Source of the DNA: Aestuariirhabdus haliotis | GTDB lineage: Bacteria > Pseudomonadota > Gammaproteobacteria > Pseudomonadales > Aestuariirhabdaceae | Direction: 5' to 3' | NCBI RefSeq assembly: GCF_023509475.1 | Contig: NZ_JAKSDZ010000029.1 | Span: 1 to 38,713 of the forward strand | Length of the DNA stretch: 38,713 nucleotides | In this document: positions 14,690 through 23,725 of the stretch, one piece after another | How the letters are laid out: each line of letters opens with the position of its first letter | How positions within the stretch are numbered: position 1 is the stretch's first letter | Position numbers and translations under genes: made by a program | The notes under the pieces: model-generated | Told to the model about the DNA's origin: nothing | Databases searched by the model: none | Seen by the model: only the letters and a program-made list of their open reading frames with translations

Positions 14690-16487
14690 ACTCTTTCACC
14701 ACCTGTAACCCTTCACGCAGCAAATCTCGCTCCAGCCTGTTTAATTTCTTGACCTCGATCTGGTTAGCGCCAATATTGGCCGCCGCCGGATCATTCAAAC
14801 GGCTCATCTGTTGCTTTAGACGAATTTCAACAAACAGGCTCATCGCTTCGCTGACATTATCGGCCGTCGCCTCTTCGATCACACGGGCTTTCACCAGTGC
14901 TTCCAGCCGCTTGTAGGAATTGGTATGGGTTATCTTATTTTCCAATGCCAGGGTTCGTAAGCCATTTACCAGAGGGAAGATCCCACCTTTCTTGATATCG
15001 ATACCCTCGTTAGAGGTTTTTAAATTACCAAAGAATGTTAACGGGGTACCAAACTCCAGAGACCCTCTTGCCATATGCCCCAGAGTAACCAAATCCTGGC
15101 GAGGTTGATCGAACAGCCGTTTCTGCCATTTTTTAAACAGTTTTTTATCACCCGCGATAGGATGAGCATCAACCACAATAGCCAGATCAATCATCACATC
15201 AGGCGTCGGCATCGCAAACCAGTTACCAATCTGTTCCTGCCAACGCTCTTCATCCATTACCCATTTAGGGTTATTTACCATCACTTTACCCGGGCAAGGA
15301 GGAAAACCAAACGACACCAATTCATCCGAAAAGCTATTCAGTAAATTCGGCAACTCAGCAAAAACAAAACCATTCCGAACAATCAACGCATTATCCTGAT
15401 CGGTTTTTAAAATTTGCTCTCCGCGCCCTTCGCTGCCCAGCACCAACAAGCAGGTATTGTTTAGCACTTCATCGGGCATAATAAATCGATATAGCTTGGA
15501 CATAATACGAGCATTCAAGGCTGCCAGCAGATCCATAGCAAAGGGAATTCGCACTCCCAACTCGATCAGGGACTCCACCAAACCATTCAGGTCCTGTGCC
15601 GCTCTGCGTAACTGGGAAACCGAAGTGGCCTTTTCAATCTGCAACCCAATCACATGGGAGTGACTCGAAAAGAAGGACAGTATATCGGTCAGCTCGACAA
15701 TACCGGCCAGCTTTTCCTGATCCATGACCACAACACGCTCAATATTATGACGAGTCATCATAACCAGAGCATTAAAGAGAAAATCTCCCTTTTCGACACA
15801 TACCAGCTTATAGCAAGCGTAATTGCCCACTGATTCATTACGATCGGCATCTTCAACAATCAAGGCTTTAAGAAGGTCAGTGCCTGTGATCATGCCGTAT
15901 TTCCGATCTTTTACGACCAGCACACAATCCTGCTTTTGATCACGCATTTCCCGAACGGTCTGGTCGATACTGGTTTCCGCAGACAACACCAAAGGCTGGC
16001 GCATGCAGTCCGAATCAATTTGGGAAATCATAAAACTGTTCGCATCCCGAGAACGGGCCGAACGATTCCAAAGTTTGGCTTTGGCAGCCAAGCGCTCACG
16101 AAAAAAATTGCCGAAATTTTTATTATCCGATATCAGGGAGACAAAGCTGGGTTTGTCCAGGGTAAAGCAGCTTGTTCTTTCCAGCGCTGTAAAGCGATGC
16201 TGACTGATACCATTCATTATCGCCAAGGCACCAAAACAATCATCGGCAATGTAATGGGTTATCATCCCTTCACCGTCTTCGGCATTAGGATCGGTTTCCC
16301 CGACCACCCCTTGTTGAACAACATAAAACTCTTCAACAATCTGATCAGCATCGAAGATAATCGTTCCGGGTTCATAGTCACGAACTCTCAGATGACTCAG
16401 GAGATAATCGAGTTCTTCTCGGGAGAGATATTTAAAAGGGGGGTGTTGAATATCCAGAGAATGTCCGCTGGCTACGACGTCAGACAT
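14652..16487 (-). CDS. Cyclic nucleotide-binding/CBS/DUF294 nucleotidyltransferase protein
   Basis: A 611-residue cytoplasmic regulator. A cyclic-nucleotide-binding domain (about 15-130) is followed by two CBS motifs (about 155-275), a DUF294 nucleotidyltransferase domain (about 305-440) and the DUF294 C-terminal helical domain (about 465-605). The transferase motif is GSEGRGEQ followed by TDQDNALIV, a layout like that of GlnD uridylyltransferase. It may transfer a nucleotide to an unknown protein in response to ligand binding at the CBS or cNMP domains (inference). AGGAG lies 8 nt before the ATG. Genes of this type commonly sit next to VC_2705-type symporters, and here that symporter pair lies just upstream in the same direction, beyond a strong terminator. 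Confidence 0.9.
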   Translation of the reverse strand: MSDVVASGHSLDIQHPPFKYLSREELDYLLSHLRVRDYEPGTIIFDADQIVEEFYVVQQGVVGETDPNAEDGEGMITHYIADDCFGALAIMNGISQHRFTALERTSCFTLDKPSFVSLISDNKNFGNFFRERLAAKAKLWNRSARSRDANSFMISQIDSDCMRQPLVLSAETSIDQTVREMRDQKQDCVLVVKDRKYGMITGTDLLKALIVEDADRNESVGNYACYKLVCVEKGDFLFNALVMMTRHNIERVVVMDQEKLAGIVELTDILSFFSSHSHVIGLQIEKATSVSQLRRAAQDLNGLVESLIELGVRIPFAMDLLAALNARIMSKLYRFIMPDEVLNNTCLLVLGSEGRGEQILKTDQDNALIVRNGFVFAELPNLLNSFSDELVSFGFPPCPGKVMVNNPKWVMDEERWQEQIGNWFAMPTPDVMIDLAIVVDAHPIAGDKKLFKKWQKRLFDQPRQDLVTLGHMARGSLEFGTPLTFFGNLKTSNEGIDIKKGGIFPLVNGLRTLALENKITHTNSYKRLEALVKARVIEEATADNVSEAMSLFVEIRLKQQMSRLNDPAAANIGANQIEVKKLNRLERDLLREGLQVVKEFKALLSRHYQIE

Positions 16488-16670
16488 CAATCCGTCTCCT
16501 TTTTATTAATGATATCGGATCAGCATAGTTCATTCATCCAACAGATGTTATGACCTGTGCCCTAGGTTTCATCATTGCAATTTTACTACTTTGAACTACC
16601 GAACCATGCTTCGGACATCGATAGTAAAACAGGCCTCATCGATAGATCACTCAACAGCATTCCTTAATAA

Positions 16671-16696
16671 AAAAAGGGAGCCGAGGCTCCCTTTTT
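16671..16696. terminator. Bidirectional Rho-independent terminator
   Basis: AAAAAGGGAGCC (16671-16682) is the exact reverse complement of GGCTCCCTTTTT (16685-16696). The hairpin has A and T tracts on both sides. It lies 19 bp beyond the stop of the symporter gene and should end that transcript before the DUF294 gene. Confidence 0.88.
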
Positions 16697-16714
16697 ACTG
16701 GCTCATGGCATCAC

Positions 16715-18529
16715 TCAGTGAGCGTGAGCAGTTCCGGCACCGCGAGGTACACGGATGTCTTCAACAATGTGCTGGATCTCCTCGGGAGGAGGAGGTGTCA
16801 TGCTGGACACGACATAGGCAACAACAAAGTTAAAGATCATACCCAGGGTACCAATACCTTCTGGAGACACACCAAGCAACCAGTGCTCTGCATTGTTATC
16901 GCCAGGAGCGATGAACTTGAAGTACACGATGTAGGAGAAGGTGAAGGCCAGACCAACCGACATACCGGCAATTGCACCCTCTTTGTTCATACGCTTGTAG
17001 AAGATACCCATCAGGATAACCGGGAAGAAAGAGGCCGCAGCCAAGCCGAAGGCGAAGGCGACCACCTGCGCCACGAATCCAGGTGGATAGATACCAAACA
17101 GTCCTGCAATGGTAATGGCTACAATCGCAGCACCCCGCGCAGCTAACAGCTCCTGTTTCTCGCTGATATTCGGCGCGAAAGTTTTCTTCAACAAGTCATG
17201 AGAGACCGCCGTCGAGATTACCAGTAGCAGACCCGCTGCCGTCGACAGCGCTGCTGCCACACCACCGGCCGCTACCAGGGCAATAACCCAGTTCGGCAAG
17301 TTGGCAATTTCAGGGTTAGCCAGCACCATGATGTCACGATCGACATACACTTCGTTGGCAAATGGCGCCTTACCTATTGGCTGAGCTTCAGTATTAGCGT
17401 TAGTTACCGCACGCTCGCCGTTCTCACCACGCTTGTCGCCGTCAAAGGCAGGCTTACCGTTACCGGTAAATGCCTTACCGTTAGCGTACTGAACCTTTCC
17501 ATCATTATTGACATCGTTCCAGCCGATCAGACCGGAATTCTCCCAGTTCTTGAACCAGGCAGGCATTTCAGCATAAGAAGTACCGGTACCGTCCACACCG
17601 TTAACAGTGTTGATCAGGTTTACACGGCCCATGGCAGCTACTGCAGGAACAGCGGTGTAAAGGATAGCGATGAACAGCAACGCCCAACCCGCGGAGGTAC
17701 GCGCATCTTTTACCTTAGGTACTGTGAAGAAACGTACAATTACGTGAGGCAGACCGGCAGTACCGCACATCAGAGCCGCAGTAATGAAGAACATATCGAT
17801 GGTCGACTTACGACCCTCGGTGTATTCCTTAAAGCCCAGGTCCGTTACCAAACCATCCAAGGTTGTCAGTACTGATTGACCACTGTCCAGGGTAGAACCC
17901 AGACCAGTCTGAGGCAGTACGTGACCGGTGATCTGATAGGTCAGGAAGATAGCAGGTACAGTAAAGGCAAAGATCAGTACGCAGTACTGAGCCACCTGAG
18001 TGTAAGTAATACCCTTCATACCACCCATAACCGCGTAGAAGAATACGATACCCATGCCGATCACGACACCAGTGTTCACGTCTACTTCGAGGAAACGAGA
18101 GAATACAATACCAACACCACGCATTTGACCAGCAACATAGGTGAAGGAGATAAAGATTACACAGACAACCGCCACCACACGGGCAACGTTTGAGTAGTAA
18201 CGATCACCGACGAAATCCGGCACCGTAAACTTGCCGAACTTACGCAGATAAGGCGCCAGCAGCAGTGCCAACAGCACGTAACCACCAGTCCAGCCCATCA
18301 GGTAACCGGTACCATCAGAGCCCATGAAAGAGATAATACCTGCCAGAGAGATAAACGACGCTGCTGACATCCAGTCAGCGGCTGTCGCCATGCCGTTCGC
18401 CAGAGGGTGAACACCACCGCCTGCGACATAAAACTCTTTGGTTGAAGCGGCTCGCGACCAGATCGCAATACCGATATAGAGTGCGAAAGAACCACCTACG
18501 AATAGGTAGGTTAGCATTTGAAGATCCAT
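16715..18529 (-). CDS. Na+/solute symporter large subunit, VC_2705 subfamily (ActP-like)
   Basis: A 604-residue sodium:solute symporter with about 13 membrane helices. The start region KEFYVAGGGVHPLANGMATAADWMSAASF is cut here to its key motifs FYVAGG and ATAADWMSAASF, both typical of the ActP branch. A hydrophilic loop at about 315-400 contains DVNNDGKVQYANG, an EF-hand-like D-x-N-x-D-G sequence. The paired small subunit gene is 24 bp upstream, the signature arrangement of the VC_2705 subfamily, thought to take up small carboxylates such as acetate or propionate. AAGGGG lies about 10 nt before the ATG. The substrate is inferred. Confidence 0.9.
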   Translation of the reverse strand: MDLQMLTYLFVGGSFALYIGIAIWSRAASTKEFYVAGGGVHPLANGMATAADWMSAASFISLAGIISFMGSDGTGYLMGWTGGYVLLALLLAPYLRKFGKFTVPDFVGDRYYSNVARVVAVVCVIFISFTYVAGQMRGVGIVFSRFLEVDVNTGVVIGMGIVFFYAVMGGMKGITYTQVAQYCVLIFAFTVPAIFLTYQITGHVLPQTGLGSTLDSGQSVLTTLDGLVTDLGFKEYTEGRKSTIDMFFITAALMCGTAGLPHVIVRFFTVPKVKDARTSAGWALLFIAILYTAVPAVAAMGRVNLINTVNGVDGTGTSYAEMPAWFKNWENSGLIGWNDVNNDGKVQYANGKAFTGNGKPAFDGDKRGENGERAVTNANTEAQPIGKAPFANEVYVDRDIMVLANPEIANLPNWVIALVAAGGVAAALSTAAGLLLVISTAVSHDLLKKTFAPNISEKQELLAARGAAIVAITIAGLFGIYPPGFVAQVVAFAFGLAAASFFPVILMGIFYKRMNKEGAIAGMSVGLAFTFSYIVYFKFIAPGDNNAEHWLLGVSPEGIGTLGMIFNFVVAYVVSSMTPPPPEEIQHIVEDIRVPRGAGTAHAH

Positions 18530-18553
18530 TATTATGGTGCCCCTTAGTTGTTG

Positions 18554-18838
18554 TTATTCGTGGACGTCGAACTCTTCATCCAGTTTATTCATGCGCATTG
18601 TGTAAGCCACAATCAGGCCAACAAACACGAAAATGGAACCTTGCTGGGCGAACCAGAAACCAAGCTTAAAGCCAAAGAATGGAATTTCATTCAGGGCGTC
18701 GATAAACAGAATTCCACACCCGTATGAAACGACGAACCAAACGACCAGAAAGCTCATAATAATCTTGAGATTGGCCTTCCAGTACTCCTGCGCTCTCGAT
18801 TGAGCGCCTCCAGAGGAGACGGCGTTTTCTGCACTCAT
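18554..18838 (-). CDS. DUF4212 symporter small subunit
   Basis: A 94-residue membrane protein with two helices (about 24-46 and 60-82) and the family pattern YWKANLKIIMSFLVVWFVVS, with FWFAQQGSIFVF further on. DUF4212 proteins are the small partners of VC_2705-type sodium:solute symporters and are probably needed for its assembly or activity. AAGGA lies 8 nt before the ATG, and the symporter gene follows after 24 bp. Confidence 0.92.
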   Translation of the reverse strand: MSAENAVSSGGAQSRAQEYWKANLKIIMSFLVVWFVVSYGCGILFIDALNEIPFFGFKLGFWFAQQGSIFVFVGLIVAYTMRMNKLDEEFDVHE

Positions 18839-19323
18839 AATGACAGTCCTTCTCTATTTATTGTTTTAGGGATTTGGGTTTTGCACGAAAACTAATGTAA
18901 CAACCGCACCTTTAGGTAACATTCGACCTTGGTCTAAACACAGCCAGACACCAGTAGAAAACAGCATTTTACTGTTTAATTTCAAACAGTTAGAACAACC
19001 CAGGCAGACCTTTGACAATAGTCTGTTAGACTAAGGGATAGAGTTTGATAATTGGGTTATCTAGTGCAAAAAGTTATAAGTTGTCGCACTTTTCAATGGC
19101 TCATTTCTCTTCTTCCGATAACGTATCGGACCTTATTTACACCATTGATGACCCCGACCTGAAGACGCATAGAATGGCGGGAATAATCGCTTCCAACAAA
19201 CCGTAGAAAGCGACAATCCGTAATCAATTTGTGGTATACCTGCTAGTCAGCATGCCACACCAAACATTTGCTCAGGCTTGCCAAATCAGGCAATCGTGGC
19301 CCTACCCTACCTGGAGTTTTTAA
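18839..19323. promoter_or_regulatory. Divergent promoter region between DUF4212 and ppnN, with two dyads
   Basis: About 485 bp separates two divergent genes. ACTGTTT (18971-18977) and AAACAGT (18984-18990) form a perfect dyad with a 6-bp spacer. TAGTCT (19019-19024) and AGACTA (19028-19033) form a second dyad with a 3-bp spacer, directly behind a consensus TTGACA (19012-19017). These may be operators of one or both genes. I see no good -10 box after the TTGACA and no further coding sequence. Confidence 0.45.
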
Positions 19324-20706
19324 GTGGTAAAAAAGGAATTGGTTTCAACCATTGTCAGCCCACTGGGCACAATGAACGTGCTATCAAACAATGAAGTCAG
19401 CCTGTTACAGGATACCAACCAGGGTGGCTTGTATCCCCTATTCAGGCAATGCGCCCTGGCGGTGCTTAATTGCGACGAGACCTCTGACAACCCTTACAAT
19501 GTTATGGAGGAGTTCGACAGTTTCGACATTCGCATCGTGCAAGAACATCGAGGGCTGAAGCTTGAGTTGATCAACGCCCCTGGTAGCGCCTTCGTGGATG
19601 GACGCATCATCAAAGGCATTCGCCAGAGCCTGTTTTGCGTGGTACGAGATATTCTCTATGTGTCGAGCGAACTCAAAGGCAGCCCGAGGTTTGATAACGG
19701 CGACTCCACCAGCCTCACCGATCTGGTCTTTCATATTTTACGCAACGCCAAGGCATTCCTGCCCAAGCAGCTGCCTAACGTTGTTGTTTGCTGGGGTGGT
19801 CACTCCATTGGTCAGGGTGAATACAAATACACTAAGAAAGTGGGTTACCAACTGGGATTACGCGGACTGGATATCTGTACCGGTTGCGGTCCGGGGGCCA
19901 TGAAAGGCCCGATGAAAGGTGCCAACCTGGGTCACGCCAAGCAACGCATATCCAACAGCCGTTTTATCGGCATCACCGAACCCGGCATTATTGCGGCTGA
20001 GTCCCCCAACCCGATTGTTAACCAGCTGATCATCATGCCCGATATTGAAAAGCGACTGGAAGCCTTTGTTCGCTTCGGCCATGGCATCATCATTTTTCCA
20101 GGCGGCCCGGGCACCTGCGAAGAGATTCTTTATCTGCTGGGTATATTGCTGCACCCGGATAACGAGCATATCCCCTTCCCACTTATTTTTACGGGCCCAA
20201 GCGAGTCGGTCGGCTATTTTGAACAGATCGACCGTTTTATCGGGAACACTCTGGGCCCGCAAGCTCAGCGCCGTTATAACATCATCATCGATGATCCCAG
20301 GGAAGTGGCACAGCAGATGAAATCCGGCCTGGATAAGGTGACCCGGTTTCGCCGCAGCACTGGTGATGCCTACTACTACAACTGGTTACTGCGCACCGAA
20401 GAGATCTTCCAGGCTCCCTTTGAGCCTACCCACGAAAGCATGGAAGCCTTACAACTGGATCGAGACCAGCCGGCCCATATGCTGGCAGCCAACCTGAGAC
20501 GGGCGATGTCCGGTGTCGTAGCGGGCAACGTTAAGCGCAGCGGTATCGATCTTATTCGAGCCCGAGGTCCCTTCCAGCTCAGCGGAGACCCTCAACTGAT
20601 GGAAGATATGGACCAGCTTTTGGGCTCATTCGTTAAGCAGCAGCGCATGAAATTACCCGGCAGTGTTTATGAACCCTGCTACGAAGTCGTGCATAAGAAG
20701 GTTTAG
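19324..20706 (+). CDS. ppnN: Pyrimidine/purine nucleotide 5'-monophosphate nucleosidase
   Basis: A 460-residue cytoplasmic LOG-family enzyme close in length to E. coli PpnN (YgdH). The Rossmann-like core contains CTGCGPGAMKGPMKGA (about 185-200) and the signature PGGPGTCEE at 259-267, which binds the nucleotide phosphate and cleaves the N-glycosidic bond of nucleoside monophosphates to base plus ribose 5-phosphate. The long N-terminal (1-145) and C-terminal regions are typical of PpnN, in which they bind (p)ppGpp, and not of short LOG proteins. The start is GTG at 19324 with GGAG 7 nt upstream. The 3' end overlaps the stop of the convergent hemG gene. Confidence 0.93.
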   Translation: MVKKELVSTIVSPLGTMNVLSNNEVSLLQDTNQGGLYPLFRQCALAVLNCDETSDNPYNVMEEFDSFDIRIVQEHRGLKLELINAPGSAFVDGRIIKGIRQSLFCVVRDILYVSSELKGSPRFDNGDSTSLTDLVFHILRNAKAFLPKQLPNVVVCWGGHSIGQGEYKYTKKVGYQLGLRGLDICTGCGPGAMKGPMKGANLGHAKQRISNSRFIGITEPGIIAAESPNPIVNQLIIMPDIEKRLEAFVRFGHGIIIFPGGPGTCEEILYLLGILLHPDNEHIPFPLIFTGPSESVGYFEQIDRFIGNTLGPQAQRRYNIIIDDPREVAQQMKSGLDKVTRFRRSTGDAYYYNWLLRTEEIFQAPFEPTHESMEALQLDRDQPAHMLAANLRRAMSGVVAGNVKRSGIDLIRARGPFQLSGDPQLMEDMDQLLGSFVKQQRMKLPGSVYEPCYEVVHKKV

Positions 20707-21275
20707 GCCTTCTCTTCTAGCAACATCACCAACTGGTCGCAAAAGTGTTCAACCGCCGACCAGTTGGTAAACTCATACTTTTGCCCACCCGTCGTTGGCC
20801 CCTTGGTCATACGCATAATCGTGCGGATCATCAGCCGATCCCACCAGGGATAACGCTCATACTCCAGTGCACCGGCAAAAACCGCCTGCAAAACCGGTTG
20901 CCATCCATTCTGATTTAAAAAGCGTTTCAAATAGGGATTATTATTCGGCGTTGAACGTTCGGGTTTACGCGCCGTCAAGTTTACGGAAACCATAGCGGAG
21001 GGTTTATCATCAAGGTGCTTGCCAAATTTTTTTACAAAACGCTGCGCCGCTGGCAAATGCTTTCCATAGCGAACGGGAGAACAGATGACGGCCATCTCGT
21101 GACGCTGGCATGGCCAATCATGACAAGCATCAAGCGCTAAAATTCTGACCGGGACTTTTGCTTGCTGCAAACACCTCTGCATATGCTCGACAATACGAAG
21201 TGTTTGCCCCTCCCGTGTGGCATAGAGCAATACGAGACTATTGACTGACGGCTTATCATCATTGGTATTTGGCAT
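20703..21275 (-). CDS. hemG: Menaquinone-dependent protoporphyrinogen IX dehydrogenase
   Basis: A 190-residue flavodoxin-fold enzyme of haem synthesis, oxidising protoporphyrinogen IX to protoporphyrin IX with quinone as acceptor. The FMN phosphate loop is ATREGQT (about 19-25). RYGKHLPA (about 69-76) and SVNLTARKPERSTP (about 97-110) match HemG, the latter being the extra loop that separates it from ordinary flavodoxins. The basic/aromatic stretch RYPWWDRLMIRTIM near 137-150 is the membrane-associated part. No clear Shine-Dalgarno is seen. Haem supply fits the haem-rich cytochrome gene elsewhere in the window, but the two are not linked. Confidence 0.93.
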   Translation of the reverse strand: MPNTNDDKPSVNSLVLLYATREGQTLRIVEHMQRCLQQAKVPVRILALDACHDWPCQRHEMAVICSPVRYGKHLPAAQRFVKKFGKHLDDKPSAMVSVNLTARKPERSTPNNNPYLKRFLNQNGWQPVLQAVFAGALEYERYPWWDRLMIRTIMRMTKGPTTGGQKYEFTNWSAVEHFCDQLVMLLEEKA

Positions 21276-21403
21276 ATCGAAGAATGCTATTGAGAATCGA
21301 AAGGTCTATAGGTTAGCGCGTTATTCCTAGCTTTCAGAATTTATTCCTCTAACTTAAAAAGTACTGCGCTAAAAAATAACAATACGCAAGCGGAGGTCAT
21401 GGA

Positions 21404-21646
21404 ATGACTATTCAACAATTACGCTACAGATCGGGAAGTCGATTGATTGAAGCGATTAATATTCGCACTTACCATAGCGGCTACATTGCCGAAATTGTTA
21501 TCGACAATATTCCTCACACGCTCAATCAGACTGACTCCAGTCAACCGTTGGTTTTTTCTTCCATTCGCGATATTAAATCGCGACTGGGTAACACTTACGC
21601 TGGTACCGTAAACCTGATCACCGATAACGGTATAAGCCAGGTTTAA
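21404..21646 (+). CDS. Small conserved protein (DUF6482-like)
   Basis: An 80-residue soluble protein with no membrane segment or signal peptide. A pattern of short beta strands is suggested by RLIEAINIRTYHSGYIAEIV and PLVFSSIRDIKSRL. Length and pattern resemble the DUF6482 proteins of Pseudomonas-type bacteria, whose function is unknown; this assignment is tentative. GGAGG lies 7 nt before the ATG, so expression is credible. A strong terminator follows 32 bp after the stop. Confidence 0.65.
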   Translation: MTIQQLRYRSGSRLIEAINIRTYHSGYIAEIVIDNIPHTLNQTDSSQPLVFSSIRDIKSRLGNTYAGTVNLITDNGISQV

Positions 21647-21678
21647 CCTGCACCGGCTGAAGCTTTTCTCTAAAGCAA

Positions 21679-21711
21679 AAAAGCCGACAGCATTTCACCC
21701 TGTCGGCTTTT
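21679..21711. terminator. Bidirectional Rho-independent terminator
   Basis: AAAAGCCGACAG (21679-21690) and CTGTCGGCTTTT (21700-21711) form a perfect 12-bp stem with a 9-nt loop. It lies between the convergent small DUF6482-like gene and the end of the peptide ABC transporter operon and probably serves both. Confidence 0.9.
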
Positions 21712-21736
21712 GACGAACAAACAAACCGTTCAGCCG

Positions 21737-22669
21737 TCAGTGCTTGTACAGCTTGGGATTCATAACATCTCTGAGCCAGTCGCCCAGCAAGTTGATCACC
21801 AACACCAATACAACCAAAACAATGCCCGGAATAATGGTAATCCACCAGGCGCCACTGAAAATATATTCAAAGCCGCTACTGATCAACGCACCCAGGGAAG
21901 GTTCTGAAACCGGCATACCCAAACCCAAAAAGGACAGTGCCGCTTCACTGATAATGGCATTAGCAATTTGCACCGTAGAAATAACCAGAATCGGGGACAG
22001 ACAATTTGGCAAAATATGGCGAAACATAATCCTGCCGGTACCAAAACCCATGACCCGAGCCGACTGTACATACTCTTTCTCTTTCTCGGCCAGCACCGAT
22101 GCTCGGATAGTTCGAGCATACTGAGGCCATTCGGCAATACCGATCACCAGAATCAGCATCAGCATCGCAAGTTTGCTATAGAGCTCAGTACCAAAAGAGG
22201 CCTGAAAAACTGCCAGGACAATAATCGCAACCATCATGGTGGAAAAAGACAGCTGTATATCCGCCATTCGCATCAAGAAGCTATCAATGCGTCCTCCCAG
22301 ATATCCGGCACTGAGACCAATCACAATACCCAAAAAAGCTTGCAGCATGACAGCACACAAACCAATTGTAAGTGATACTCGAGTTCCATAAAGAATGGTA
22401 CTCAACATATCGCGACCTTGGGCATCGGTACCCAATAGGAAACGCTCATCCGATTCCTCTTCCCAGGAAGGAGGAATTTCCGAATCCATGATGTCGATAG
22501 CTGACATATCGTAGGGATCAAAAGGTGCCAGAACCGGCGCCATAAAAGCCGCTACAACAAAAAATGCGAACAGGCTAAAACTGACGATCGCGACTTTGTC
22601 ACGGGTAAAGCTGTAATAAATATTTGAAAGCTTGAAACGCTCCCATTTGCTCAGGGCCTGTTCACTCAT
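21737..22669 (-). CDS. Peptide ABC transporter permease, DppC type
   Basis: A 310-residue inner-membrane permease. The N-terminal part has one helix (about 27-50) and the OppC-type periplasmic segment with LLGTDAQGRDMLST. The following five helices and the EAA loop EYVQSARVMGFG.GRIMFRH (split here by one residue) contact the ATPase. FLGLGMPVSEPSLGALI near the end is diagnostic of DppC/OppC proteins. The ATG overlaps the stop of the upstream permease gene by 4 bp. It is the last gene of the operon. Confidence 0.93.
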   Translation of the reverse strand: MSEQALSKWERFKLSNIYYSFTRDKVAIVSFSLFAFFVVAAFMAPVLAPFDPYDMSAIDIMDSEIPPSWEEESDERFLLGTDAQGRDMLSTILYGTRVSLTIGLCAVMLQAFLGIVIGLSAGYLGGRIDSFLMRMADIQLSFSTMMVAIIVLAVFQASFGTELYSKLAMLMLILVIGIAEWPQYARTIRASVLAEKEKEYVQSARVMGFGTGRIMFRHILPNCLSPILVISTVQIANAIISEAALSFLGLGMPVSEPSLGALISSGFEYIFSGAWWITIIPGIVLVVLVLVINLLGDWLRDVMNPKLYKH

Positions 22670-23646
22670 TGCTTACCCCCGATCAAGTTTACTGTGGGAT
22701 CAATCAAACCGTAGATTAAATCTACAATCGTATTGGTAATTACGAAAATTGCTCCAACCACAATCAGGTAAGCAACAATCAAAGGCGTATCGACACGGTT
22801 AACCGCCTCAAGAAACATAAAGCCCATACCCGGCCATTGGAAAACGGATTCAGTCAATATGGTATAGGCCACCATAGTACCGATTTGCACACCACCCACG
22901 GTAACAACGGGCAGCATGGTATTTTTCAGAGCATGCAAGAACCAGATACGATATTTGCCTAACCCCTTGGCCCAGGCAAACTTCACATATTCTGTATGCA
23001 GGGCTTCAACCATTTCCGCACGAATCAGACGGATAAATAGCGGCAACATGATACTGGCTAGAGAAACGCAAGGCAGCAACAGATGCAACAACCCATCTTT
23101 TGTCAGAAAGCCTGTGCTCCAGTATCCCCAGATATGGGTTATTTCCCCTCGCCCATAGGAGGGCAGCACTCCGAGTTCAATAGAAAAAAAGTAGATCAGC
23201 AATATTGCCGTCAGGAAAACGGGGATCGAAATACCGATGATACTGAAACCCATAATCGCTTTGGTAAACGTACTATGGGGTTTAATTGCACTGTAGACAC
23301 CGAGAGGCACCGACAATACAACGATAATAAATGATGCTCCGATGACCAGTTCGAGTGTCGCCGGCAATTTCTTAAGAATCACATCAAGAGCGGGTTCTTT
23401 AAAGAAGTAGGAGGTACCCAGATCTCCTTGCAGGGCTTTACCAATAAACCGCCCATACTGAACCAGAAAGGGATCGTTAAGCCCCATCTCGTCACGCATT
23501 GCCTGACGCTCAGCTTCGGACACAGACTGCCCCAGCATTTCGCGCAACGGATCACCCAGGTTGTCCTGGATGGAAAAACTGATGATGCTGATTACGAACA
23601 TCACCACAGCAGCCTGAAGCAGACGCTTGAATAAAAATAGAGCCAT
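22666..23646 (-). CDS. Peptide ABC transporter permease, DppB type
   Basis: A 326-residue inner-membrane permease with six helices, the first at about 9-28. DppB/OppB markers are LGLNDPFLVQYGRF, GDLGTSYF near residue 75 and the EAA loop YVKFAWAKGLGKYRIWF. TVGGVQIG and ESVFQWPGMG near 255-275 are typical. It forms a heterodimer with the DppC-type protein encoded directly downstream. The ribosome site is weak, so translation may depend on the transcript structure; a long palindrome lies just upstream at 23673-23696. Confidence 0.93.
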   Translation of the reverse strand: MALFLFKRLLQAAVVMFVISIISFSIQDNLGDPLREMLGQSVSEAERQAMRDEMGLNDPFLVQYGRFIGKALQGDLGTSYFFKEPALDVILKKLPATLELVIGASFIIVVLSVPLGVYSAIKPHSTFTKAIMGFSIIGISIPVFLTAILLIYFFSIELGVLPSYGRGEITHIWGYWSTGFLTKDGLLHLLLPCVSLASIMLPLFIRLIRAEMVEALHTEYVKFAWAKGLGKYRIWFLHALKNTMLPVVTVGGVQIGTMVAYTILTESVFQWPGMGFMFLEAVNRVDTPLIVAYLIVVGAIFVITNTIVDLIYGLIDPTVNLIGGKQ

Positions 23647-23672
23647 GAATACAACCGTTTAGCAGATAACAA

Positions 23673-23696
23673 CTGCCGGCAGCATGCTGCCGGCAG
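23673..23696. repeat. 24-bp perfect palindrome between binding-protein and permease genes
   Basis: The two halves are CTGCCGGCAGCA and TGCTGCCGGCAG. In RNA this makes a very GC-rich hairpin in the 79-bp gap after the dppA-like stop. It has no T tract, so it is more likely an mRNA-stabilising or partial attenuating structure that raises binding-protein levels over permease levels. Confidence 0.7.
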
Positions 23697-23725
23697 CATT
23701 AGGAAGGTGAAACAAGCGCTAGGGC

